From NCBI RefSeq assembly GCF_033242365.1, contig NZ_BTHK01000010.1, positions 1 through 64,000 on the forward strand: a stretch of 64,000 bases of DNA, in the 5' to 3' direction. Positions 18,722 through 27,512 of the stretch are shown here, piece after piece. The position numbers and the translations under genes are program-made. Source of the DNA: Lachnoanaerobaculum sanguinis (GTDB lineage Bacteria > Bacillota > Clostridia > Lachnospirales > Lachnospiraceae). The first letter of the stretch is position 1, and each line of letters starts with the position of its first letter. The notes beneath the pieces were generated by a model. The model saw only the letters and a list, made by a program, of their open reading frames with translations. It did no database searches and was not told the DNA's origin.

Positions 18722-21594
18722 TGATAAGGGATTTTAAAGATTTTTTAGGGGACTTTTTTGAAAAGATAAAATCCTCCAGACTATTTATACTTAGTGTAAT
18801 ATACGCCTTCATGGTATTTATCCTTGGATCTAAACTTTTCACCATGCAAATGGTAAACGGAAAAGAGGCACAGGATAAGTATGTTCAAAAAATAAAGAAA
18901 ACGGTAGCCACCACAGGTGCAAGAGGAAATATATATGACAGAAACGGCAATCTTTTGGCCTATAATAAACTGTCTTATACGGTAACTATCACAGATGGCG
19001 GATACTATAAAAAGGTTAATTACAAAAACAATATGTACTACAGGCTGGTACAGATTTTAAGAAAACATGACGAAAATATCGAGGGAGATTTTTTGGTGGC
19101 GGTAGATGAAAACGGTGATTTCTACTATACCACAAAATCCGACACAGCCAGACTGAGATTTATTGCAGATATGTACGGCTTGAAATCATTGGATGAACTT
19201 GATGATAAGGCCGGAAAGTATCCTTCAAATATCAGTGCGCAGGAGATGGTTGATAAAAAGCTTAAAACCTACGGACTTGATAAAATGACTGACAGTGAAG
19301 GTAATATCTACAATCTGTCCGGTCAGGACAAAATCGATTTGATAAATATAAGATATGAGATGGGCAAAAAACTTTACAGAAGGTATGAGCCTACTATTAT
19401 ATCTACAAATATATCTGAAGAAGCAAAGATTGACATTATGGAAAATACGGCATCTTTAATAGGTGTCGATGTGGAAAATGACACCCTAAGAGTCTACAAT
19501 GATGCGGTTTATTTTTCAGATATAATCGGATATACGGGAAAAGTTCCGGATGACAAGCTTGATGAACTTTTAAAGGAAAGACCTGATTATACATTAAATG
19601 ATATTGTAGGAAGAATCGGTATAGAAGAGAGCATGGAGACCACATTACAGGGTACAAAGGGCTCAAAGACTATGATAGTTGATAATGTGGGAAGGATTAT
19701 AGAGACCATAAGCGAAGTTGAATCAAGTGCGGGAAATGATGTATATCTGACTATTGATAAAAATTTGCAAATAGCTACTTATCGTTTGGTTGAGCAGCAG
19801 CTGGCAGGTGTTTTGGCAAGTAAGATTGTAAATGAGGACAATCCGAATACAGATTCAACAGATTCAACACATAGACTTATACCAGTAAAAGATGCTTACT
19901 ATCAGCTTATAGGAAACAATGTACTTGATACGACTCACTTTGCAAAAGCGGATGCGTCTGCAACGGAGCAAAGTTTGAATGCAAAGCTTACAGCACAAAA
20001 GGAAAATATTTTAGTATCAATAAATAACGAGTTGACTTCAAGTACCCCTACGGTAATGGGCGGATTGCCTGAAGATACAAATGCATATTTAAACTATATT
20101 CATTCCGCACTTACAAAGAAGAGTATAATAAAGAAGGATAATATAGATACAAAATCCGAGGTTTATCAGGCATGGAAAAATGAGACCACTTCACTTAGAG
20201 ATTATTTGTTTATAGGAATATCAAGCGGGTATATCGATACTACGATATTCTTTAACGACAGTAATTATTCAAGTGCTGAGGATATATACAGCAAGCTTGT
20301 AGAGTATATTCAAGATATGCTTAAGGATGATGCCGATTTTGATAAGCTTGTTTATAAATATTTGATCAGAAACAATGTGGTCACAGGAAGAGAACTTTGT
20401 CTGGCGCTTTTCGATCAGGGAATACTTAATATGGATGAAGCCGCATATGCTCAATTGGCTGCCGGAAATGAAGGCTTTGCTTTCCCTTTCTTTATTGATA
20501 AGATTTCAAGGATAGAGATAACACCGGCACAGCTTGCGCTTGATCCTTGTTCTGCCGGAGCGGTGGTTACAGATGTAAATACCGGTGAAGTGAGAGCATT
20601 GGTATCGTATCCGGGTTATGACAACAACAGATTGGCAAACTCTATGGACGTTACATATTTTAACAAATTGCTGGAGGACGAAAGTTTGCCGCTATATAAT
20701 AATGCGACCCAAACAAAGAAGGCACCGGGTTCAACATTCAAGCCTATTACAGCAATTGCAGGTCTTGAAGAGCATGTTATAAACGCAACTGACACGGTAG
20801 TGTGTACAGGTATTTACGATACTATAAATCCTGCTATAAAATGCTGGATTTATCCGGGAAGTCACGGCCCCGAGTCTGTAGTAAAAGCTATACAGGATTC
20901 ATGCAATGTATATTTTGCCGAAACGGGACACAGACTTTCTACAGACGGTAACGGTGAGTATTCATCAGAACTTGGTATAGAGAGACTTAAAAAATATGCC
21001 ACAATGTTCGGACTCGATCATAAATCCGGAGTTGAAATAGTGGAAAATGAACCACAGATTTCAGATATCAACCCTGAACAGTCATCTATCGGTCAGGGTA
21101 ATCACTCATTTGCAAATATTCAGCTTGCAAGATATGTAGCGACTATTGCAAATCAGGGAACTGTTTTTGAACTGAGTCTTTTGGATAAGGTTTGTGATCA
21201 ATACGGAAATGTTTTACAGGATTACACCCCTGTTTCAAATTATCATGTGGATATCAGTCAGGATACATGGAATAATGTTCGAGAGGGTATGTACAGGGTT
21301 ATAAAAGAAGGTTCCGCAAGGAAAGTATTTACAGATCTTAATATTAATATTGCGGGAAAAACAGGTACCGCACAGGAGTCAAAGACTAGAGGAAATCACG
21401 CTTTCTTTATCTCTTTTGCACCTTATGAAAGTCCTGAGATAGCTGTTACGGTAAATATCCCTTACGGATATTCCTCTACAAATGCGGCAGTTATCGCTAA
21501 GAATATTTATAAATACTATTATAATCAAATTAGTTTGGATTATATATTGAATAATAGTGCACTTGATGTAAGTGATGTAAGAATTGGTGACTGA
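18721..21594 (+). CDS. mrdA: Penicillin-binding protein 2 (class B transpeptidase), enlarged
   Basis: Monofunctional D,D-transpeptidase that cross-links peptidoglycan during elongation with RodA. It has a cytoplasmic N-terminus, one transmembrane helix near residues 22-42, a dimerisation domain opening with TTGARGNIYDRNGNLLAYN, and the transpeptidase motifs S671-TFK, S727-CN and K880-TG. It starts with GTG overlapping the mreD stop. At 957 aa it is well above the 600-700 aa usual for the class: about 235 residues (370 to 606) are inserted between the start of the transpeptidase domain (LTIDKNLQIATYRLVE) and its DVNTGEVRALVSYPGYD strand. Confidence 0.95.
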   Translation: MIRDFKDFLGDFFEKIKSSRLFILSVIYAFMVFILGSKLFTMQMVNGKEAQDKYVQKIKKTVATTGARGNIYDRNGNLLAYNKLSYTVTITDGGYYKKVNYKNNMYYRLVQILRKHDENIEGDFLVAVDENGDFYYTTKSDTARLRFIADMYGLKSLDELDDKAGKYPSNISAQEMVDKKLKTYGLDKMTDSEGNIYNLSGQDKIDLINIRYEMGKKLYRRYEPTIISTNISEEAKIDIMENTASLIGVDVENDTLRVYNDAVYFSDIIGYTGKVPDDKLDELLKERPDYTLNDIVGRIGIEESMETTLQGTKGSKTMIVDNVGRIIETISEVESSAGNDVYLTIDKNLQIATYRLVEQQLAGVLASKIVNEDNPNTDSTDSTHRLIPVKDAYYQLIGNNVLDTTHFAKADASATEQSLNAKLTAQKENILVSINNELTSSTPTVMGGLPEDTNAYLNYIHSALTKKSIIKKDNIDTKSEVYQAWKNETTSLRDYLFIGISSGYIDTTIFFNDSNYSSAEDIYSKLVEYIQDMLKDDADFDKLVYKYLIRNNVVTGRELCLALFDQGILNMDEAAYAQLAAGNEGFAFPFFIDKISRIEITPAQLALDPCSAGAVVTDVNTGEVRALVSYPGYDNNRLANSMDVTYFNKLLEDESLPLYNNATQTKKAPGSTFKPITAIAGLEEHVINATDTVVCTGIYDTINPAIKCWIYPGSHGPESVVKAIQDSCNVYFAETGHRLSTDGNGEYSSELGIERLKKYATMFGLDHKSGVEIVENEPQISDINPEQSSIGQGNHSFANIQLARYVATIANQGTVFELSLLDKVCDQYGNVLQDYTPVSNYHVDISQDTWNNVREGMYRVIKEGSARKVFTDLNINIAGKTGTAQESKTRGNHAFFISFAPYESPEIAVTVNIPYGYSSTNAAVIAKNIYKYYYNQISLDYILNNSALDVSDVRIGD

Positions 21595-21672
21595 TTTTAG
21601 AAGAAAATATGTTAATTTTCAAAAAACACTGGATTTTTTTGCTAAATTCGTGTAGAATTTGGAGAGTAGAGA

Positions 21673-22794
21673 ATGTTAGACGGTTTTAAGCTTAGATATT
21701 ATCCGTTCAGGCTGTTGGTTTATATTATAGTTTTAAATACTATAGGTGTATTGGTTATTTCCAGTGCTACAGGCGGAGATAAAGGGATGGTGGCCAAGCA
21801 GATATTTGGCGTTGTCCTCGGACTTGTACTTGTGGTATTGATATCACTTATACACTACAGAAAATTGATGGAACTGATGTGGATAGTGTATGGAATATGT
21901 ATTATCTTGCTGCTTGCGGTGTTACTTTTCGGTTATGAGCCGGAGGGGGCAGGAGCGGTGAGATGGATTAAGGTACCGGTTATTGGACAGTTACAGCCTT
22001 CTGAGATAGTCAAAATAGGTATGATTTTATTTATTGCCGCTTTTTTGGGTAAACATCAGGAGGATATCGACAGAATTTCATTTTTACTTGTATTTGCCGT
22101 AGTTGCTGCTATACCATGTATTTTAATACTGAAAGAGCCTGATTTATCAACTACAATTGTAGTATTTGTTATGATAATAAGTATGCTGTTTATCTCAGGA
22201 ATCAGCTATAAATGGGTACTTGGCAGTCTTGCATTTTTAATACCATCAGCAGTAATATTTATATTTTTATTACAAAGTAACACAGTTCCCTTTTTAAGGG
22301 GATATCAAGCAAATAGAATACTTGGATGGATATATCCGGATAAGTATGCAGACATAAATGTACAGCAGGACAACTCGATTATGGCTATTTCATCAGGTCA
22401 GTTGATGGGTAAGGGACTGAATAATAACACTTTTGCTTCGGTTAAGAACGGAAACTTTTTATCCCAGGAGCAGACGGATTTTATATTTGCGGTTATTGGA
22501 GAGGAACTGGGATTTGTAGGCAGTATGGTGGTAATAGCGCTTTTTGCGCTTATAGTTGTTGAATGTTTTCACCTTGCTTCTAAAGCAAAAGATTTAGAAG
22601 GTAAGTTGGTTTGTGTAGGCTTTGCCGCATTGGTCGGATTTCAGAGCTTCACAAATATATCGGTTGCAACAGGACTTTTTCCTAATACCGGATTGCCGCT
22701 TCCATTTATAAGTTATGGAGTGAGCTCGCTTTTAAGCTTATTTTTAGGTGTAGGACTGGTTGCAAGTGTGGCTGTAAGACAGGGTAAGAACTAA
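21673..22794 (+). CDS. rodA: Peptidoglycan glycosyltransferase RodA (SEDS family)
   Basis: A 373-residue polytopic protein with about ten membrane segments and SEDS hallmarks, including the C-terminal GLFPNTGLPLPFISYG segment and an extracellular loop with the region SIMAISSGQLMGKG. SEDS proteins polymerise lipid II in partnership with a class B PBP, here the neighbouring mrdA product. GGAG about 10 bases upstream supports ATG 21673. The 78-base gap before it has no clear terminator and a possible weak promoter (TAGAAT near 21653). Its place in the mre cluster favours RodA over FtsW. Confidence 0.92.
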   Translation: MLDGFKLRYYPFRLLVYIIVLNTIGVLVISSATGGDKGMVAKQIFGVVLGLVLVVLISLIHYRKLMELMWIVYGICIILLLAVLLFGYEPEGAGAVRWIKVPVIGQLQPSEIVKIGMILFIAAFLGKHQEDIDRISFLLVFAVVAAIPCILILKEPDLSTTIVVFVMIISMLFISGISYKWVLGSLAFLIPSAVIFIFLLQSNTVPFLRGYQANRILGWIYPDKYADINVQQDNSIMAISSGQLMGKGLNNNTFASVKNGNFLSQEQTDFIFAVIGEELGFVGSMVVIALFALIVVECFHLASKAKDLEGKLVCVGFAALVGFQSFTNISVATGLFPNTGLPLPFISYGVSSLLSLFLGVGLVASVAVRQGKN

Positions 22795-22809
22795 TATTTG
22801 GAGGTAAAG

Positions 22810-23205
22810 ATGAATATAGGTTTGATCGCACATGATGCTAAGAAGAAGCTCATGCAGAATTTTTGTATTGCATATAGAGGTATTTTATCAAAACATAATT
22901 TATCAGCGACAGGAACCACAGGAAGATTGGTGGAAGAAGTTACCAATCTTAATATACATAGATATTTGGCAGGGCATCTTGGAGGCGAACAGCAGCTTGG
23001 TGCTCAGATAGAAAATAATGATATAGATCTGGTAATCTTCTTAAGAGATCCCCTCACAAAGAAGAGCCATGAACCGGATGCCGATAAGGTTATGAGACTT
23101 TGTGATACACATAATATACCTTTGGCAACAAATCTTGCTACAGCAGAGCTTCTTATAATGGCACTTGACAGAGGTGACTTTGAGTTTAGAGAGGCATATA
23201 GATAG
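22810..23205 (+). CDS. mgsA: Methylglyoxal synthase
   Basis: Converts dihydroxyacetone phosphate to methylglyoxal and phosphate, a bypass of lower glycolysis that relieves sugar-phosphate stress. The 131-residue protein has the family features IGLIAHDAKKK at the N-terminus, the phosphate-binding TGTTGRL, LGGEQQLGAQI and VIFLRDPL. ATG 22810 lies five bases after GGAGG (22800-22804); an in-frame TTG at 22798 is less likely. It sits 15 bases after rodA, a linkage seen in other Clostridia where the min genes often come between. Confidence 0.95.
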   Translation: MNIGLIAHDAKKKLMQNFCIAYRGILSKHNLSATGTTGRLVEEVTNLNIHRYLAGHLGGEQQLGAQIENNDIDLVIFLRDPLTKKSHEPDADKVMRLCDTHNIPLATNLATAELLIMALDRGDFEFREAYR

Positions 23206-23209
23206 TCTG

Positions 23210-24193
23210 ATGGCGGATTATACTAAAAGAGGGAAAAAGCCGGTAAATAAAATATACTTAATTATTCCCGTTATTATACTGACAGCACTTTTCCTGGGAG
23301 GAGTATACTATTCTCAGTTTATGATGACCGAGTACGACTTCTCCGGAAGGCTTTCAAGTCTTGATATTGACACAAAAATTTCACCGCTTGCGGCAAATCT
23401 TGCATTGCCTGTTGAGGACAATGTTGACGTAGATGATATTTCTTCGGAAAGTGTCATATTGGCAGGGGGTGATGGAAGCCTTTTGGCATCGAAAGACGCT
23501 ACAAAGCAGATGTATCCTGCAAGTACAACCAAAGTAATGACCGCATTGTTGGCACTCAAATACGGAAATCTTTCAGATGAGGTAACTGTGACCGACGACA
23601 GTGTTATAACCGAGGCTGGAGCAAGTCTGGCAGGAATCAAACCCGGAGATAAGTTGACACTTGATCAACTTCTATACGGACTTATGTTGCCTTCGGGAAA
23701 TGATGCGGCAAATGCCATCGCCGTACATATCGGAGGCAGTGTAGATAATTTTGTAAAGATGATGAATGATGAGGCAAAGAGAATTGGAGCTGTGGATACC
23801 AATTTCGTTAATCCCAGCGGCCTTTCCGACAGCAATCATTATACAACGGCATATGATCTTTATTTAATATTTAATGAAGCTATGAAAGACAGCAGATTTA
23901 TGAATTACGCGGGAGCCCCGTCTTATAATGTATCATATACGGCAGCTGACGGAAGTCAGGTTACAAAAAGTTGGAAAAACGGAAACAGATATATAACAGG
24001 TCAAGCGGCCGCACCGAGAGGTATAGTGGTTGATGCCGGAAAAACCGGAACCACCCTGGCGGCAGGTAGTTGTCTTGTGATTTGCAGTGAGAATGCTGAG
24101 GGAAAAAGATATATTTCTGTTGTATTGAAGTCTAAGAACAGAGCGGACTTGTACGACAATATGTCTAAACTTCTTTCAAAAATCAATAAATAG
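23210..24193 (+). CDS. dacF: D-alanyl-D-alanine carboxypeptidase (serine type)
   Basis: Penicillin-binding protein that trims the terminal D-Ala of peptidoglycan stem peptides. After an N-terminal membrane anchor or signal (residues 15-37, KIYLIIPVIILTALFLGG), the catalytic motifs are S105-TTK, S162-GN and K278-TG. 327 aa is shorter than forms with a full C-terminal beta domain. I choose ATG 23210 because the frame upstream overlaps the end of mgsA; its ribosome binding site is weak (GAGAGG about 15 bases away), so translation may be coupled to mgsA. The symbol is by similarity to sporulator DacF and could equally be dacB or dacA. Confidence 0.88.
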   Translation: MADYTKRGKKPVNKIYLIIPVIILTALFLGGVYYSQFMMTEYDFSGRLSSLDIDTKISPLAANLALPVEDNVDVDDISSESVILAGGDGSLLASKDATKQMYPASTTKVMTALLALKYGNLSDEVTVTDDSVITEAGASLAGIKPGDKLTLDQLLYGLMLPSGNDAANAIAVHIGGSVDNFVKMMNDEAKRIGAVDTNFVNPSGLSDSNHYTTAYDLYLIFNEAMKDSRFMNYAGAPSYNVSYTAADGSQVTKSWKNGNRYITGQAAAPRGIVVDAGKTGTTLAAGSCLVICSENAEGKRYISVVLKSKNRADLYDNMSKLLSKINK

Positions 24194-24195
24194 CA

Positions 24196-24224
24196 TTGCA
24201 CTATTCCTATTAATATTTTATAAT
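24196..24224 (+). promoter_or_regulatory. Probable promoter for the small P-loop gene
   Basis: TTGCAC at 24196-24201 and a perfect TATAAT at 24219-24224 are 17 bases apart. They lie 53 bases before the start codon of the next gene. The -35 box is weak. Confidence 0.55.
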
Positions 24225-24276
24225 ATCATTATATTATTTTATATTTGATAACAGTAAGTTTAAGGAGGACGTTACC

Positions 24277-24696
24277 ATGGTTTCTATTATTGCAGGAGAG
24301 AAGGGTAAGGGAAAAACAAAGATTTTACTTGAAAGAGCCAATGAAACTGTTTCAAAGGCAAACGGCTCAGTCATTTATCTTGACAAGAGTTCAAAGCATA
24401 TGTATGAACTTAATAACAAGATAAGACTTATTAATGTTAGTGAATTTCCTATCATGTCAGCAGACGGTTTTGTAGGATTCCTGGCAGGACTCATTTCATC
24501 CGATCATGATATTGAAGCTATATTCCTGGACAGCTTTTTAAAACTGGCGGTACTTGAAGGAGCAGATATTACTTCAACAATCGATCGTATAGAGACATTG
24601 GGAGAGAAATATGGAATCACATTCGTTTTAAGTGTTTCAACGGATGCATCAAATCTACCTGAAAATGCAAAGAAGAATGTTTCTGTAGCATTATAA
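24277..24696 (+). CDS. Small P-loop protein of unknown function
   Basis: I do not recognise a named family. The 139-residue protein starts MVSIIAGEKGKGKTKILLER, with a Walker A-type loop G7-EKGKGKT14, and has a hydrophobic strand ending in Asp (EAIFLDSF, near residue 88) that could be Walker B. No transmembrane segment, zinc site or DNA-binding domain is visible, so it resembles a stripped-down RecA-like nucleotide-binding core. Similar proteins in related Clostridia have been loosely labelled as PilT-like ATPases, which the sequence does not support well. AAGGAGGA gives a strong ribosome binding site. It is a single-gene unit with promoter and terminator. Confidence 0.85.
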   Translation: MVSIIAGEKGKGKTKILLERANETVSKANGSVIYLDKSSKHMYELNNKIRLINVSEFPIMSADGFVGFLAGLISSDHDIEAIFLDSFLKLAVLEGADITSTIDRIETLGEKYGITFVLSVSTDASNLPENAKKNVSVAL

Positions 24697-24750
24697 TAAA
24701 GAAAATAATATCATATAATTTTGTACGTGAATTATCTGATTTAACAGATA

Positions 24751-24784
24751 AAGGCAGACTCGATTTTGAGGTCTGCCTTTTTTA
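24751..24784 (+). terminator. Intrinsic terminator after the P-loop gene
   Basis: The stem AAGGCAGAC pairs with GTCTGCCTT around an 11-base loop that can pair further, followed by a run of T residues. It lies about 55 bases after the stop codon. Confidence 0.9.
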
Positions 24785-24791
24785 AATTTAA

Positions 24792-24820
24792 TTGAAAAAA
24801 ACACTCTTGTGCAGTATAAT
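24792..24820 (+). promoter_or_regulatory. Strong sigma-A-type promoter for the HlyD-like/sepF operon
   Basis: TTGAAA at 24792-24797 and TATAAT at 24815-24820 are separated by exactly 17 bases. It lies right after the preceding terminator and 57 bases upstream of the TTG start codon, so it should drive the whole division cluster. Confidence 0.85.
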
Positions 24821-24838
24821 GTAGAGAATTGTATTTAT

Positions 24839-24863
24839 GCAGGCAATAATGGCTTGCTTTTTT
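24839..24863 (+). promoter_or_regulatory. Leader hairpin with U-tract touching the ribosome binding site
   Basis: GCAGGC (24839-24844) pairs with GCTTGC (24852-24857) with one G-U pair and a 7-base loop, followed by six T residues. AAGGAGA starts at the next base. The stem is only six pairs, so it may act as a weak attenuator, as an RNA stability element, or by chance. Confidence 0.45.
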
Positions 24864-24876
24864 AAGGAGAATAAAA

Positions 24877-26268
24877 TTGGCTGATTCTAAAAAAATTATT
24901 CCCTATAGAAAAAAAAGAATTATTAATGTGGGTGTTATAATATTCCTGTTTGTATTCTTTTATCTGATATTAATTCTTGTTAAATTTGCTACAAGAAAAC
25001 AGATAAGATATAATGAAGTGGTTGAGGGAAGTATGTCCGAGAATAAGACGCACACCGGACTTATACTAAGAGATGAGAGTGTTCAAGTTTCACCGGATGG
25101 AGGATATATAAATATATATATGAGAGACGGTAAAAGAGCGGCTGTAGGAAGCAGAGTATATTCCCTTGATGCTACCGGAGATTTAAAGAAGCTTATGGAG
25201 GCGTCGGCAGGAAAAGAAGATACCATATCGGATTCGAGTGTTATTGAAATGAAAAAGAAGCTTTCAAATTTTACTTCCAACTATTCGGATTCTGATTTTG
25301 AGTATGTCTATGATACAAAATATTTATTGGACAATGCCGCAAGTGAATATTCGAATTTAATAAACATAGAAAATATTGATAATATTTCAAATGCAAACGG
25401 TTTGAGCCTTAATGTGGTTACCTCACCTTATTCCGGAGAAATATCATATGCTATGGATGATATTGCCGAGAAAAAAGAGGAAGATCTGACTAAAAGCGAT
25501 TTTGATACATCAAAACATCCTATAAGTTATATAAAGAATGAACAGCTTATAGAGGCGGAAACAAAGGTTTATAGGATTGTAAACAGTGAATCATGGAGTA
25601 TATATTTTGAATTTGAAAAAGGTGAGGAAGAGCTATATGCAGAAAAGAAGGCTTTGACTGTAAAATTTAAATCAAATGGTCTGACACTTACAGGAGATTA
25701 CTCTGTTGTAGAAACAAAAGACGGATATAGTCTGGGAAAATTGACATTTGATAAATATATGGTACAATTTATTTCAAACAGATATGCGGAGTTTGATATA
25801 CAATCATCAGTTGTAAACGGCTTAAAGATTCCGTCCAAATGTGTGCTTGAAAAAGACTTCTATACTATACCTGTTGAATATATGGCAAAGGGTGGAGATG
25901 GTGTAAGCGACGGATTTTATAAGCAGGTGGATAAAGACGGTACGACTTCAACGGTTTTTGTGCCGGAAGATATAATCAAGATTACGGATACAAATTGCTA
26001 TATCAGTACAGAGAATAAGGATATAGTATCCGGTGATAAATTGATAAAACCTGATTCAAATGAGATATTTGAGGTTTCAAATAAGGAAAAATTGTTGGGA
26101 GTATACAATATAAATAAAGGATATACGGTATTTAAGAATATAGATATACTCGGATCGAATAAGGAATTTTATATTGTAGATAAGGGTACCAAATACGGTT
26201 TAAAGGTATATGATCATATTTTATTGAATCCTGACGGTTTTAAAGAAGGAGATTTTATTTATCAATAG
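24877..26268 (+). CDS. HlyD-like membrane protein of the division cluster
   Basis: A 463-residue protein with a basic N-terminus, one transmembrane helix (residues about 16-38) and a large outer part. After the helix comes a segment (GLILRDESVQVSPDGGYINI, then REG-like KRAAVGSRVY) resembling the split biotinyl/lipoyl region of HlyD adaptor proteins. No ABC or RND partner gene is nearby. In Clostridia, relatives precede yggS-sepF, as here, so a role in the cell envelope near the septum is more likely than export; this is inference. It starts with TTG 24877, six bases after AAGGAGA, and ends eight bases before yggS. Confidence 0.75.
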   Translation: MADSKKIIPYRKKRIINVGVIIFLFVFFYLILILVKFATRKQIRYNEVVEGSMSENKTHTGLILRDESVQVSPDGGYINIYMRDGKRAAVGSRVYSLDATGDLKKLMEASAGKEDTISDSSVIEMKKKLSNFTSNYSDSDFEYVYDTKYLLDNAASEYSNLINIENIDNISNANGLSLNVVTSPYSGEISYAMDDIAEKKEEDLTKSDFDTSKHPISYIKNEQLIEAETKVYRIVNSESWSIYFEFEKGEEELYAEKKALTVKFKSNGLTLTGDYSVVETKDGYSLGKLTFDKYMVQFISNRYAEFDIQSSVVNGLKIPSKCVLEKDFYTIPVEYMAKGGDGVSDGFYKQVDKDGTTSTVFVPEDIIKITDTNCYISTENKDIVSGDKLIKPDSNEIFEVSNKEKLLGVYNINKGYTVFKNIDILGSNKEFYIVDKGTKYGLKVYDHILLNPDGFKEGDFIYQ

Positions 26269-26276
26269 GAGAAACT

Positions 26277-26957
26277 ATGGTTAAGGAAAACTTACAAAAT
26301 GTTATAGACGATATGAAAATCGCCTGTGAAAAAAGCGGTAGAAATATAAATGATGTAACTCTTATTGCTGTAAGCAAAACAAAACCGAATGAACTTATTA
26401 TGGAAGCTTATGAAAGCGGAGTAAGAGATTTCGGAGAAAATAAGGTGCAGGAGCTTTTAAGAAAAAGAGAGGAACTGCCGAAAGATATCAGATGGCATAT
26501 GATCGGACATTTGCAGACAAATAAAGTCAGACAACTTTTAGGTAATACCGTACTTATACATTCTATAGACAGTATAAGACTTGCGGATACGATAGATACT
26601 GAGGCAAGAAAAAAAGGTATTCATGTTGACGGATTGCTTGAAATTAATATTGCAAAAGAGGCCTCAAAATACGGTTTCCTGGAAGAAGAACTTGATGAGA
26701 TTTTACCTATATTTGCAAGATATAAGAACCTACATATCAAAGGATTGATGACAATTGCCCCAAATGTAGAAAAATCGGAGGAAAATAGAAAAAATTTCAA
26801 GAAAATAAAGAAAATATCTGTTGACATAATTGAGAAAAACTATGATAATATAGAAGTAGAATTTTTATCAATGGGAATGTCTGGCGATTATACTGTAGCG
26901 CTTGAAGAGGGTGCAAATTTGGTAAGAGTTGGTACAGGAATATTTGGGAAAAGATAA
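26277..26957 (+). CDS. yggS: PLP homeostasis protein, YggS/YlmE family
   Basis: A 226-residue alanine-racemase-fold protein that binds pyridoxal phosphate and keeps vitamin B6 and amino-acid pools in balance; no catalytic reaction is established. The PLP lysine is K34 in LIAVSKTKP, with GENKVQEL, WHMIGHLQTNK and the C-terminal MGMSGDYTVALEEGANLVRVG motif. ATG 26277 follows AGGAGA. Linkage with sepF is the standard Firmicutes ylmE-ylmF order. Confidence 0.94.
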   Translation: MVKENLQNVIDDMKIACEKSGRNINDVTLIAVSKTKPNELIMEAYESGVRDFGENKVQELLRKREELPKDIRWHMIGHLQTNKVRQLLGNTVLIHSIDSIRLADTIDTEARKKGIHVDGLLEINIAKEASKYGFLEEELDEILPIFARYKNLHIKGLMTIAPNVEKSEENRKNFKKIKKISVDIIEKNYDNIEVEFLSMGMSGDYTVALEEGANLVRVGTGIFGKR

Positions 26958-26976
26958 AAAAGATTGGAGAGAACAC

Positions 26977-27510
26977 GTGAAGATGGAATTTTTTGATAAG
27001 ATCAAAAGGTATTTACGAGTGAATGATAGCGATGATGAATCTTATGATGATGATATTATCGAAGTCGATGAGTATGAAGATGATGAAGATGATACAGACA
27101 TCAAAAACGCAAGCGAGCAGGTAGAAGAAGAAGAGCCTATGAGGCCTAAAGTTGCGAGCAGAAATACTAAGGTTAACAAAGTTATTCCTATCAGAAAAGA
27201 TATGGAAGTTACTATGTTCAGACCTACATCTGTAGAAGAGTCAAGAAATGTGGTTGACAGCCTTAAAGAAGGTAAGACGGTTGTTCTTAACCTTGAAGAT
27301 GTAAGAATTGCTGTTGCACAGAGAATAGTAGATTTTATTTGCGGTGCTGCTTACGATATGGAAGGAAATCTTCAGAGCATCTCTGACAGTATTTTTATCG
27401 TTACACCTTCAAATATAAGCTTGTCAGGTGAGTTTGTCGATTTACTTGGTGGCTCAGGAAGTATAGAACGCAGCAGTGCAGACGCTTCAGGATATGGTAT
27501 GAGGTTATAA
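26977..27510 (+). CDS. sepF: Cell division protein SepF
   Basis: FtsZ-interacting protein that forms rings and helps anchor the Z ring to the membrane. It opens with a short amphipathic segment (EFFDKIKRYLRVND), then a long acidic stretch (residues about 20-60), and the C-terminal SepF domain (VTMFRPTSVEESRNVVDSLK to DFICGAAYDMEGNLQSIS). The start is either GTG 26977 or ATG 26983; GTG is better spaced from GGAG (26966-26969). Ends with SGYGMRL. It lies between yggS and ylmH, with the usual yggT-like gene missing. Confidence 0.93.
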   Translation: MKMEFFDKIKRYLRVNDSDDESYDDDIIEVDEYEDDEDDTDIKNASEQVEEEEPMRPKVASRNTKVNKVIPIRKDMEVTMFRPTSVEESRNVVDSLKEGKTVVLNLEDVRIAVAQRIVDFICGAAYDMEGNLQSISDSIFIVTPSNISLSGEFVDLLGGSGSIERSSADASGYGMRL

Positions 27511-27512
27511 TT

